From positions 316,001 to 380,000 of the forward strand of contig CAJNDS010002355.1 of the NCBI GenBank assembly GCA_905221605.1: a stretch of 64,000 nt of DNA. The letters are read 5' to 3'. This document shows, piece by piece, positions 1-10,600 of the stretch. The position numbers were made by a program, and so were the translations under genes. Position 1 is the stretch's first letter. Every line of letters begins with the position of its first letter. Under the pieces are notes generated by a model that saw only the letters and a program-made list of their open reading frames with translations, made no database searches and was not told the origin of the DNA. The DNA comes from Symbiodinium natans. Taxonomy: Eukaryota; Sar; Dinophyceae; Suessiales; Symbiodiniaceae.

Positions 1-60
1 CTGAACCCCAAACCCTGAACCCTAAACCCTTAACCCTTAACTTTGAGCCTCAGGGGTAAC

Positions 61-3000
61 ATGGGCGGCGGCTTTGGGGCACAGTGGCGTTTCGGTCCTA
101 CTGGCCCCGGGCCTCTGATGCCAGACGACGAGGGCGGCCAGGCCGGGTCTAGGGTTTAGGGTTTAGGGTTTAAGGTTTCGGGTTTAGGGATAGGGTCTTG
201 GCTTAGGTGCTTCGGGCTTTGAGCGTGTAGGGCTTTTGGGGGTATTCAGGGCTTGAGGGATTTTTCTTGGCTTGCGGCCGGCTTCATTGCAAAAATGGTT
301 TATGGAAAATGGTCTTGATTATTCATTTATTTGTTTATATATGTATATACATACATATACAGGGTTTAGGGTTCAGGGTTTGGGGGTTTAGAGTTCACAT
401 GGGCAGGTTGTGTGAAGCGCACTTGGAATTTGCGGGCTCGGCTCATGCAGGTTCTGGGCAGCACCGGCACCGCCACCACCTTCCCAGCCGGCCCGGGCCA
501 AACAACAGGCGCTAGAAGTGTCCTTGGTAGCCCATGGGCACGCTTTTGCCGTTTTCGGGTTCTGGGTTCGCGTGTAAGAAGTAATCAACCCCCAACTTTA
601 AAGGGAACTCTTGTTTTGATGTGCTAGCTGGTCTATCAACTCGGGGTCGCGGAGTTCTGGCGTTGTAGAAAGGTCCGACCACAATGCCCTACCCGAGCTG
701 CCCTGGCAATCTCGAGCGCATGGCCTTGCAAGGCACTGCGAGCCCTGAGGAGCAGCGCGCCGCCCGCGAGGAGAGATGGGAGTGTAAGGGCCCATATGGG
801 CCCGTGTACCTCCACGTTACGTCGGAAGCACTATACTATACTAATACTATACTAATACTATACTGTGCTATACTATACTATATTATACTATACTATACTA
901 TACTATAGAGCCCAACGATACCTTGCGGTGCGGCGAAGGTACATGGACAGTCAGCCTTACGGATATGACTGAAGGGTGGGTTCTGGTACGCGAAGTCTGC
1001 ACGGGTTACATACTGGCCACAGCCAGCAAGCAGATCACTAGGGTTGTCTCAGGCTGCCGAGATGTCATGATCGAGCTCGGGGGCCACCCAAAACCCAAAA
1101 CCCAAAACCCCATTGGATTCGAGTGGATACTTTGCCTGTGCTATGAAGGTGAGACAGGAGTTGTACACTCGCGTGAAAGCATGGGGACTTCGGGTAGTTA
1201 TTTGTATTCATTTCACAGGTCAACATTGTGTCTTTTCAAGGCATCCTAGTGGAACAGTGGGATGATTCATTATCTTCCTTCCATGAGTCCGCGAGGATCC
1301 CATTAAGGAATCCTTGTGTTCAAAGGGTTGAGTTTAAAGGGCCAGCCGCGTGAACCTGAAGCACGCGTTCCTGGACGCCCTGCTCTGACACAGGCTCGCC
1401 TTGCAGCGCTGGAAAGACGTGCAGGCTCGGTGAAGTTTGTTTAGGGTTCTGGTTGGGCCTACAATGGGTTGCCCATAAATATTGGTGAGGGCATAAATTG
1501 GGTGTCCTGGCGAAAACACTAGTAAAATTGTACTTTGTGCACACCCAATCCCTCAGTGGAAGAAGTGAAGAGTGGGTCATGCACTGGATGGCATGCAACG
1601 AAAAGGAGAACTGACACGTCATTCGTATTGCCATTGGGGTTGTTATCATTATTGTTATTGTGAATGTTTTGCCGTGAGCATGGGGGCAAATGAATATTGA
1701 CGATTTTGGGGTGGGTTTTCAGGGAATATTCGTATCTTGAACTATCCAGGAAGGCTTTTGCAGCATTTTTGTTTTTTGTGAGTCTGTTGGTGCTCTAAAT
1801 GTTGATTAGCCACTCCAGGAAAATTCCTGCACCAGCCTTTTTTCTGGACGCATGTAATGCCGCACAGCCTCATGATCTGAAGCGTTCCCGGAAAATCCTT
1901 CAAACCTCACCCTGTCCTCAGGGCACCTCAACTGTTTCACTTCCTTTGTGGTTCTCTGTGCTTGGCCAGGCCCAGCAACACAGGCCAGCTGCTACCGGGA
2001 AATCGACCTGTTCTCTTAGCCAACTGGGGTTATACTGTGCTGGATTCCCAACCCTAAGGCCTAAACCTCAAGAAATCCGTTGTTGCAAGCTGTGCTGCGC
2101 CCCGTGGTACAGTTTTACATCGTTCTTGCAGGCCCAGACTTGTTGGTGATGTAGCACATGAGCCCTAAACTCTGAGACCCTAAAGCCCTAAACCCTAAAA
2201 TCCTGTCATGGAGCCGTATAGACCCTATTAACCTCATGAGCGCTTCCCAAAAGAGTCTCTGAACCCGGTAGGGTTTAGGGTTTAGGGTTTAGGCTTTCGG
2301 GTTTAGGGTTTAGCGCTTAAACCGGTTGGAACCAAAGCCCCAACAGTTTAACAGCCCTACAGCGAGAGCAAGCCCTGCCTGGAACTCCCAAACTTCACGA
2401 ATTACGTAGTAGGTAGCCTAGCCGCTCGAATATGGCTCCAACATGCCCTTGACCCTAGACCTCATCCGTTGAGTACCCTAAACCCTAAACCCTAAACCCC
2501 GAACCCCAAACCCCAAACCCTAAACCTTAAACCCTAATAGTAGGCAACGACATGCAGAGCCCCAAATCAGTCCTGTGCCCTGTCTGCTGGAAGCAGGGAG
2601 CTCCAGAGACGAAGCCGGCGCGGGCCTTGGGGGGTTTAGGGTTTAGGGATTAGGGTTTAGGGTTTAGGGTTTCGGGTTTAGCATTGCAGCTGAATCCGCC
2701 GCTTGCAGGTTCATGGATTTTTGGGTTGAGGGTTGGGGTTTACAAGCGTTTAGGGTGGGTTTTGGGGGTTTTGGGTTCAGGGTCGGGTTTAGGGTGTTGG
2801 CGTTTGGGGTTTGGTGCCGTAGTTATAACCACTGGGGGCGTTGCTCGGCCCATTGCCAGTTCTGGCTCTGCTAAGGGGATCCTGCGGTTGTGAAGAGGTT
2901 TAGGGTTTTGGGTGTAGGGTGTAGGGTTTAGGGTTTAGGGAGTAGATGCAGAGGCACGGCAGGATTTCATATTAACTTGCGAGGGCCTTCACGGACAGGC

Positions 3001-6000
3001 CTTTTCATGGCTCTCTGGGAGGGGTTGGTTTTGAGTTGTGAGGGGCAGAATATCTCGAGAGGCTGGCATCTTCGAGAAGTAGGTCTCGCCGGAGAACGAG
3101 ATGATTTGGCGTTTGTGAAACATTCGGGCAAAGGGATTTGGGCTGAGTCCTTTTGTCTTGTGTTTGGCCGTGTGCGTTGCGGTGGGCTGAGGCAGGGGTC
3201 GTGAGCGAATGAACGTTCGTAACCAACACTATTATAGTCATGGTACTTGTAGCCACCGTTACACATTCCCATGACCCTCCATTGGGGAGGTCAGGGTTAA
3301 GGTATGGTTCATAAGGTCTAAGCCAGTGGCCGATGTTGTACCTGGGAGCCCATATCTTCTACGGTAGCAATGCTACAAGGAAGAATGGTTCCACGAGCAT
3401 GGTGATGTTTGTACTGAAGGTTCCGCTTGTGGTCTCGCAGTTCTGACTAAACTGACAACCACCGGAAGTACCCCCGACAGGCATAGAGCCGTCCCAGGGC
3501 AACTGTTCCGTCCAACTATAACAATACAGTTTTAGGAGTGGTTGATATCACCACCCTGAGACCTCCGACACTAGACGCCTCAACAGATCCTTTGCACCAA
3601 ATGCTCGGAGGCTCAATCTAGAGCTGGGGCCACATAATTATCTTGAAACCACAAAGTAAACGAGGCCAAGGCCTCCGCGGCAACAAAAAATTCCAAGCGG
3701 AGTACAAAGGGCCAAGCTTGGGTACCCCCGCAAAACCTACGACATCAACACTGCGCTCATGCCGACAATTTCACTCGATGGTAAGTGGTATGTAGCCCAC
3801 CATCACACACAATCCTCAGCCACCTGGTTCACTCAACCGTTGCCATCGGAGATTTTGTACACGCAAAGTTGTCATCTATACGCCGCCCCCGCGCGCCAAG
3901 TTGTGGCATTTGCCAACGACATCCACATCCGTCAGCATTGCAGTGGGACTGGACTGAAATTACGAATTGCAAAATTGCGTCGGAAACGTTGTCGAGTTAT
4001 GGTAGATGGCTGCAAGGGCTACTGGCCAGAATGTTGCTGCGTGACACACGCCCACGTCATGTCACGGTACAAGCAGAACGATGTAGAGCTGATGCAATCA
4101 ATACAAGTTTAGCGCGATTTGTGTCATTGTTGTACGACAAAGGTCTGCACGAAGCTTGAATGGCATGATTAAGCCAACGCTTGTTTCAAAGAGCGAAGCA
4201 CATCCTTGTTAACCGATGCTGTCCCTAAGGCCGAACCTTCCGCATCAGGACGAAGATGTTGCTTCGTGGATGGAATTCTTGTAATGTGCAAAAAAGGTAG
4301 TCGTTAGAACTTTGTTTGGGGCACCAGAACCATACCTATACCTCCTCAGCCCTTTTAAGTACTTTCAAGATGCACATGCACAGATTATTGTGTATGCATC
4401 GCTGGGCTTCAACAAGCCGACCGGTCATTTGTACTTTTCACGAGGAGCCTCCATGCCGGCGCATGAGTCCGGAAGAATCAAGGCTCCTGCATGTGAGAGT
4501 CTTGGTGCATTTCGGAGGATTCAGATTCCGTCTTTCAGAGTTTAGTTTGAGTGCATAGTTCTGTTGTAATTATGTTTGGGTGCGTTGCGCCATGTGTTTT
4601 TTGGTTGCGTTTGGGATACAGCAAAACCCCTCACATGATGCATTTTTTTGCCTCAGAACTGTTATGTAAGGCTCCATGGTGTGGGCAACGTGAGCACACG
4701 TGCCCCAAACATGTAGTATTTGTGTTGTATAAGAGCTCAGGGACCCCTACACAGACTAGCTTCAAGGCTTGCGGCTTGCACTTTCTGTACACGGGAGATG
4801 AATGGCTGCACGACCGGCAGTGATATGGCGTTTCCTGAGCCTTGTTTCCGGTACATGAAGGCCCCAAACCCGAAGCCCTAAACCCCAACAACCCTAGAAC
4901 AAAATGCCCGAAAACCCTCAAAAAAAACCGAAAATGCCCTGCCCTGAAAGGCCAGAAAGCCCTACAAGACCCCGACGAAGCCGAAAAAGACCTAAGCCCT
5001 GACACCCAAAACCCTAAAACCTTAAAACCCTCCCCCAAAAGCCCTAGAACCCTAAAGAGCCTTAAAAAGCGCAAAAAAAAAAAAAACCTAAAACCCTAAA
5101 AAGCCCAATGCCCTAAACCCTTACACGCAGGGCCAGCTGGGCACAGGGGCGTCGAAAGCCGCCCGAGCCAAGGCTCGGTCGATTCCCCCCGTTTTTGGGT
5201 TTAGGGTTTAGGATTTAGGGTTTAGGGTTTATGGTTTAGGGTTTGCGAACCTAAGCCCTAGACCCGAATTGCGCCCACCCCAGGAAATTCGACTGTGTCT
5301 GGTGAGGGTTAAGGGCCTAGGACCCCTCCCCCCCGAAGCATTACGGTACAGAAGATGCTGAAAAACAATAGCCCCAAATTCATTACAACCGGGCCCTTTA
5401 TCTCGAGGTGTTTCAGGGCGCGGGATGAGTGTGAACTGGTAGCGAGGAGTTGAGGTTACGTCAGTAATGATACTGCTGTAATGCTGCAATATTAGTGGGG
5501 GCAGCTCTGGTATCCTACACCCATGTTACTGTACACCCTGAACTGATCTACGGCTCTGCTTGCGTTTCAGAAGGTAGCCATCTCGGCTTCCCCACGCTTT
5601 GAAAGCCCGACCTTGAAATCAAACAGCTGCCAGGAGCGTGAGGCCATCCTACAGCAGATGGAAGTCGCACTGGCGTGATTTGCCCCAATCCTGAAGAATA
5701 AAAGTCACCAGAATAACCATAATAATAATAATCATAATAATTACAATACGAATAAGAATAATAGTAATAATCATAATATTATGCCCAAAGAGTATTTTGA
5801 TTGAACCCTGGACCCTGCATTGCCTTGGTCTGAGGGTCCTCGAACCTCAGCATGGCACGTCAGACAGCCTCGAAAACAGAGACCGCTACAACCTTGAACG
5901 TTTGTTCAACCTCTAGAAGGCTGCTGCGACAACATGGGTCCATGGTGGTTAGCTGAAGGCATCAAGCTGTGACCGCAGCGTCTGAACGCCAGGAAGATCG

Positions 6001-6058
6001 CCAGCGCTTCGAGGACCTTTCTGCCGAGAAGCTCGCTGAACCGAATAAAGAGCCCTAA
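61..6058 (+). CDS. Nine-exon hypothetical protein, complete from ATG to stop
   Basis: Exons read 61-146, 451-517, 669-783, 1407-1429, 2597-2633, 5131-5177, 5571-5672, 5851-5899 and 5979-6058. Their total is 606 nt, an exact 202 codons, and every junction keeps frame. Donors are GT except GC after 5672; the GTAAGG after 783 is strong. The product (201 aa) starts MGGGFGAQWRFG, has a Pro-rich stretch (APAPPPPSQP), a charged helical stretch (SPEEQRAAREERWE), a SCQEREAILQQME segment and an acidic tail ending in NKEP. No signal peptide, membrane helix or known domain is visible. The stop TAA lies within a CCCTAA unit. The ATG is the first in frame after a 3' splice site at 53, so exon 1 could instead be internal. 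Coding status is inferred from phase and composition; function unknown. Confidence 0.5.
150..190 (+). repeat. TTTAGGG array downstream of exon 1
   Basis: Short run of TTTAGGG units, partly degenerate. It begins four bases after the GT of the exon 61-146 donor. The sequence before the same exon (1-45) carries CCCTAAA-type units, so the exon is capped on both sides with outward-facing repeats. Confidence 0.85.
517..600 (+). mobile_element. Family C short dispersed element
   Basis: Begins right at the donor of exon 451-517 (GTGTCCTTGGTAGCCCATGG). It matches the start of elements at 17783 and 22845 (CTTGGTAGCCCAGTGG), followed by a T/C-rich stretch and a GGTTCT motif. It looks like a truncated copy of a short non-coding inverted-repeat element. 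Confidence 0.45.
828..906 (+). repeat. ACTAT/TATAC microsatellite
   Basis: Tandem five-base units of the ACTAT type across about 80 bases, inside the intron after exon 669-783. Confidence 0.85.
2474..2682 (+). repeat. Outward-facing telomere-type arrays around a 37-nt exon
   Basis: CCCTAAA units at 2474-2536 precede the exon at 2597-2633, and TTTAGGG units follow directly from 2634. The donor GT is the first GT of the downstream array. A further TTTAGGG run lies upstream at 2268-2316. Confidence 0.8.
3200..4850. other. Repeat-free intronic block without a recognised gene
   Basis: This 1.65-kb stretch carries none of the telomere-type units that fill the surroundings. Two overlapping + frames are open at 3759-4112 and 3785-4159 (117 and 124 codons), but neither has a motif I recognise, and no good splice-site pair keeps either in phase with neighbours. 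It may be an old transposon insertion or intron filler. Confidence 0.3.
5075..5252 (+). repeat. CCCTAAA array, exon, TTTAGGG array
   Basis: CCCTAAA-type units run from about 4860 (degenerate) to 5120. The exon 5131-5177 follows after a TTACACGCAG acceptor, and TTTAGGG units run 5196-5252. Orientation is outward on both sides. Confidence 0.8.
5695..5785. repeat. AAT/ATA-rich microsatellite
   Basis: Repeated AATAATAATCAT-like units, AT-rich, within the intron before exon 5851-5899. Confidence 0.7.
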
Positions 6059-6382
6059 CAGGCCCTAAGCCCTAAACCCACAAAGGCTTGAATAGCTTAG
6101 AGCTGCCGGGTGTTCAAAGCGTGCGTCTGAAATGGGCTCGGGGGTGAAGATGGTTAAGATGCCTCCCTCTCCCAGACGTTTTGAAAATGGGGGGTCAAAG
6201 GAGGGAAAACGGGAGGGTCTTCACCTCCGAAACCCATCCATCACCCCGCCATGGTCTGCGGATATCACCTTCACCCGGGCCATAAACCCTAAACCCAACC
6301 TCTCAACCCCCGAAACAAAAGAGTCGAAAATCCAAGTAAGAACCTTACTTCTCAATTATCACCTGCAACTCCGGCTTCGCGC

Positions 6383-6525
6383 TTAGGGCTTAGGGCTTAG
6401 GGCTTAGGGCTTAGGGCTTAGGGCTTAGGGCTTCGGGCTTCGGGCTTCGGGCTTAGGGCTTCGGGCTTCGGGCTTCGGGCTTAGGGCTTAGGGCTTCGGG
6501 CTTAGGGCTTAGGGCTCAGGGCTGA
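6383..6525 (+). repeat. GGGCTTAG / GGGCTTCG variant array
   Basis: About eighteen near-exact 8-base units GGGCTTAG or GGGCTTCG in tandem, an 8-nt relative of the 7-nt telomere-type unit. It lies between gene 1 and the next exon candidates. Confidence 0.85.
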
Positions 6526-6554
6526 AAGTTTTGAGATTGGGATTTAGGTTTCAG

Positions 6555-6669
6555 GGAAGGCTCACTTAAAGCCAAGTTGTTCGGAGGAGCGCTACGTGGC
6601 GCCAAGCGCAGTGGCAGCTCAAAGCGAAACCAAAGCCGAGGCCCCTTTGGGCACGTAGCACCTGAGTAG
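6555..6669 (+). CDS. Possible exon, frame ambiguous
   Basis: The stretch after the acceptor TTTCAG at 6554 is open in two frames. One gives an Arg/Lys/Ser-rich peptide with SLKAKLFGGALRGAKRSG and a TAG at 6667. The other gives ERYVAPSAVAAQSETKAEA with a TAG at 6655. A TTTAGGG array starts directly after it. It could be the end of a small gene or the start of the next one. Frame and even coding status are uncertain. Confidence 0.3.
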
Positions 6670-6747
6670 GGTTTAGGGTTTAGGGTTTAGGGTTTAGGGT
6701 TTAGGGTTTATGGTTTAGGGGTTAGGGTTTAGGGTTTAGGGTTTAGG
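6667..6747 (+). repeat. TTTAGGG array
   Basis: About eleven TTTAGGG units with single-base variants, ending where the inverted-repeat element at 6745 starts. Confidence 0.9.
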
Positions 6748-6846
6748 ATCGGGGCACTTAGTAAGTAGGGTCATAGGTACATTTCTTGGGCTTATAAGTA
6801 TAGTTTCGCTACTTATATCCGCACTTACTAAGTCCCTAGCTGATCC
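6745..6846. mobile_element. Family A-like inverted-repeat element
   Basis: The left arm AGGATCGGGGCACTTAGTAA is answered by the reverse complement of the right arm (AGGATCA..GGGACTTAGTAA). An inner inverted repeat around CTTATAAGTATAG also pairs with CTTATAT. It has about 100 bp, no coding capacity, and resembles the element at 56517-56625. TTTAGGG units lie on both sides. Confidence 0.65.
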
Positions 6847-6964
6847 TTAGGGTTTAGGGTTTGCGGCTTTTGGGTTTTTTGGGGGGTAGGCTCAAAAGGA
6901 CTCCCACTGGCATTTGTGTGTAGGGACCCAAATCCCGAAGAAACGTGGCCTCCTTCTGTTGCAG

Positions 6965-7309
6965 CGAAAAATGGCTGCATTCAAGAAAACGGGGTGACCA
7001 GCCCAAAGGGTGCCCCAAGTTTAGGGTTTAGGGTTTAGGGTTTAGGGTTTAGGGTTTAGGGTTTAGGGTTTAGGGTCCCACATACCCGTGGGGGGGGTTG
7101 GAGCTAGGGCCATCAGTCAATTTCCTAAGGGAGAACGCGATATGACCAGGCCAACATCCATGCGCACACAGAAGCTCGGGGCAACCACTCTAGCTACTAG
7201 TTGGAGGTTTCAGCCTCAAAGCTCCGAGAAACGGATGCTGAAATGGACCGATTTGCACCCGACGACACAAAGCAAAAACTGTGCTTTATTGTGGGGAGCA
7301 AATTGGGGG
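6965..7309 (+). CDS. Two possible exons (6965-6993, 7214-7309)
   Basis: A 29-nt exon after GTTGCAG (donor GTGACC) joins in phase to 7214-7309 (acceptor TTTCAG, donor GTGTAA). The joined frame reads EKWLHSRKR, then SKLRETDAEMDRFAPDD and KQKLCFIVGSKLG. The charged, low-repeat composition suggests real coding sequence. TTTAGGG units at 7018-7076 fill the intron. The phase into the exon at 7641 is not continuous, so an exon may be missing or these belong to another gene. No domain recognised. Confidence 0.4.
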
Positions 7310-7640
7310 GTGTAAACACAGGGTTGGGTCAAGAGATGATAGACACTCGCTTCACGGGCTCACAGCCGGCTGCGAAGCCAAAAGCTGGGTTTGTCGTCCG
7401 GAAGCATGTAGGTTCAGTTCATCCGAAAAGATAACGGGGGATCCTTACTTACTTTTCCTCGGTTGCTCTGGGGTCTATCTGAAGTTTGTCCAGGATGTGA
7501 GGGAGGTACCGTAAGAACGAGAATCTGTCCAGCCACTGACGTGTATTAGATGCAGCATATACTGACTACACCAACTAACCGGTTCTTTTTTGCCCAAAAG
7601 CATCGGCTCTGCTGTCAAAAGGGGCTGTAGGCTTTTGCAG

Positions 7641-10600
7641 TGCCCGGGCAAGAGCTTTGTTCAGCTTCCACCGACAAGAACCATCTCCAGGATCGTGGGG
7701 GCTGACACTGTTGTTTTTGCTTCACAGGTACTGGTGCTCCAAACCCTAAACGCTAAGCCCGGAACCCGAAACCCTAAACCCTTAGTCTTAGCCTAAACCC
7801 TATAGACCCTGAACCCGAAGCCCGAAGCCCTAAACCCTGTCCCTGAACCCTAGAACCCTATTGCTAACTACAACCCTAGAAACCAAGCGTTCGTCCAGTT
7901 TCGCGCAGCACTTGCGAGTGACAGCACGCAGGCATCTGGAGCATGCCGACAGGCCTGGGCCAGAACCATAGGGGTTTTTGGCCTTTGTTCTTTTGGGGGA
8001 TTGGGGGATAAACATTTCAGAGCTTTTGGGCTCTTTGTCTCTATGATTTCAGGCTTTCTAGGACTTTATGTTTTCAGGACTTATTTCAGGACTTAGGGTC
8101 ACCCGACGAAGCTCGGTTAGAAAAGAGACCGCTGCGAAGGTGCGGCTACAAATTCGCTGCGCCTCTTCTGGTCGCGTCGCCGGGAGCTGAGTACGGGTAG
8201 CTCTGAATTAGGGTTCAAGGGTAGAGTTTGGGATTAAAAGAGGGCCCTGAACCCTAAACCCTAAACCCTACAAGGGGGCGGGGTCGCTCCTTTGTTGGTG
8301 TCTAAATGTTGAGGCTTGCAAAGTTTTCCGACTCGTGCCTATCTCTTGGACCTCCGCAGCTTCTCATGGTGCTTTTGCGAACATAAGCTTCTTGCTGTCT
8401 CCCAGAGTGGTTTAGTCTGGTCCTGCGCCGCCCTCAGAAGTAGGAGCGCTTCCTTTGATAAAACTTCTGACTGACCTCCCAGATCTTTAAGTCTGGGAGT
8501 CTTAGGGTGAGTAGCCCAAGAACAGCTGCTCACCAGAGCTTGTTTTCAGGTGACTGGCACCAGTTTCGGGCCCGATGATACCCTTCTGTCGGTGCGTGAC
8601 TTCGCTGCAAAGGACTCCCGCCTCAACAGGCAGTATGTATACGCACACTCTTTTTTATGTTTACAAATGCCTATGTGTGTATATCTGTATATTTTTGTAA
8701 ATGTAATGTATGAGGGTACATATTATATACATACATATATATATATACTGGTACAGCAAATACACATACCGGAAGCGGCTTCAATGGCCGTATATTGTTG
8801 CACAGTGCTTGACTATACTCGCTTGAGTTCGTTTCCATGCGTCTACATATTCCCACGGCCCACTCCCCTGTACTGTTCTTGTATGTGCAACGCCATATAT
8901 GTACTCATGAACGTATATGTATATGCATTTGCACTCGGTTTTCTGAACGATTTGGCTGAATACAACCCCTACTACAGACTCAGACTGTGCCCAGAAGGGC
9001 GGGATCCCAAACGAAAGCCTTAGATAGGCAAACAAAGGTACCTGGTTATTGTTGTTATTACTGTCATTATTATTTTCCTATTGGTATGAGTATTGTTATA
9101 ATCATTATTGGTACTATTCCTAGGCTATTGGGCAACCTAGGCCCTTTCCTCCAAGAAGCCCCACCAGAAAAGGGCTCCGAGTTCATTCCTAGGCAAAACT
9201 CCAAATGGGGGTTTCCGAAAGTAGGGTACCTTTTTGGGGTCATTATTAGGGTTTAGGGTGTAGGGTTTAGGTTTTAGGGTTTGGGGTTTGGGGTTTAGGT
9301 TTTAGGTTTAGGGTTAAGGGTTATAAGGCGATCCTACTATTTGGGGGTCCATATTATGGGCCCTCTATTTTTGGGGTCCTCTATTTTCGTAAACCCCAAA
9401 TCCAGCGTGCGGCAGGAGCTCTGTCTCCTTCTGGGCGAGGGCACCGATGGCCCTGAGATGTCGCCCCTCGCATCGAGATTTGGAGTAGGGCTTGTTCCAA
9501 GCATGCGGTTTAGGGTTTAGGATTTAGGGCACACACACACACACACTTAAGCATCCACTTCCTTGAATCATTGTGGTTCTCCTATGCGACCCTGAACCCT
9601 CCTGACACCCTCAACCTGAAAGAACGAAACCGTACATCCTGTAAACTTTATCGTAAAGCCTATACAACCCGAAGCCCTAATTACCCACAATTCAACCTTA
9701 GACCCGGTATAACCCCCCAACCTGTCTAATCCTACACCCTGGACAACCCTAACCTTCGCTTGAACCCTATATGACCCAAACTCCGTGCAGCCCTATATCC
9801 TAGACCATATTCAACCCTGAAGTCTTTTCGCCACACAACCCCAAACCCTAACCCTCCATAACCCTAAGCCCTATCCAACCCAAACACACCAGACCCTACT
9901 CAGCCCTAAACCCCAAACTCTAAACTCCCAGACCTTATTCGGCCCTAAACCCTAAAAACCCTATCAACTCTATATCAACCCCATAAACCCTATAAACCCG
10001 ATAAACCCTATAAGACCACAATCCCCAAGTTCCAGCTGCAAGGCTGGCTTTCCCACCGCGCACCTCCTTCACCTCGGAGGAGCAGCTGAGCTCCTCACTC
10101 GCGCAGCTCGGGCCGGGACACCCGAAGGGTTTATAGGGTTTGTAGGGGTGTAGGATTGTGGGGTTGAGGGTTTATAGGGTTTCTAGGGTTGAGAGGGTTT
10201 ATAGGGTTTATAGGGTTGAGAGGGTTTATAGGGTTGATAGGGTTGAGAAGGTTTATAGGGTTGAGAGGGTTTATAGGGTTTATAGGGTGTACAGGGTTCA
10301 TAGGGTTTATAGGATTTATAGGGTTTGTAGGGTTTACAGGGCTTATAGGGTTGAGAGGGTTTATAGGGTTGATAGGGTTGAGAGGTTTTATAGGGTTGAT
10401 AGGGTTCATAGGGTTTATAGGGTTTACAGGGTTTAGGGTTTATAGGATCTAGTGCTTTGGGTTTAGGGCCTGGGCAGGTTTTGGGTTTGTAGGGGTGTAA
10501 GGATGTAGGGTTAAGGGTAGTTTAGTGGTGTTGAGTTGAACGATTTGTCGCAGGAGGGCGTCAGAATACAACAGCATAGAGTAAACGCTACCAGGGCGTG

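Noticed and set aside
1-50. A true chromosome end at the left edge (CCCTAAA-type sequence).
   Set aside because: Only a few degenerate units are present, and the same repeats recur at dozens of internal sites with exons between them.
3759-4159. Retroelement or reverse-transcriptase fragment.
   Set aside because: Two overlapping frames are open but no catalytic or RNase H motif is visible.
10131-10452. Asn-Pro-Ile and Tyr-Arg-Val repeat proteins on both strands.
   Set aside because: Translations of the TTTATAGGG array within an intron.
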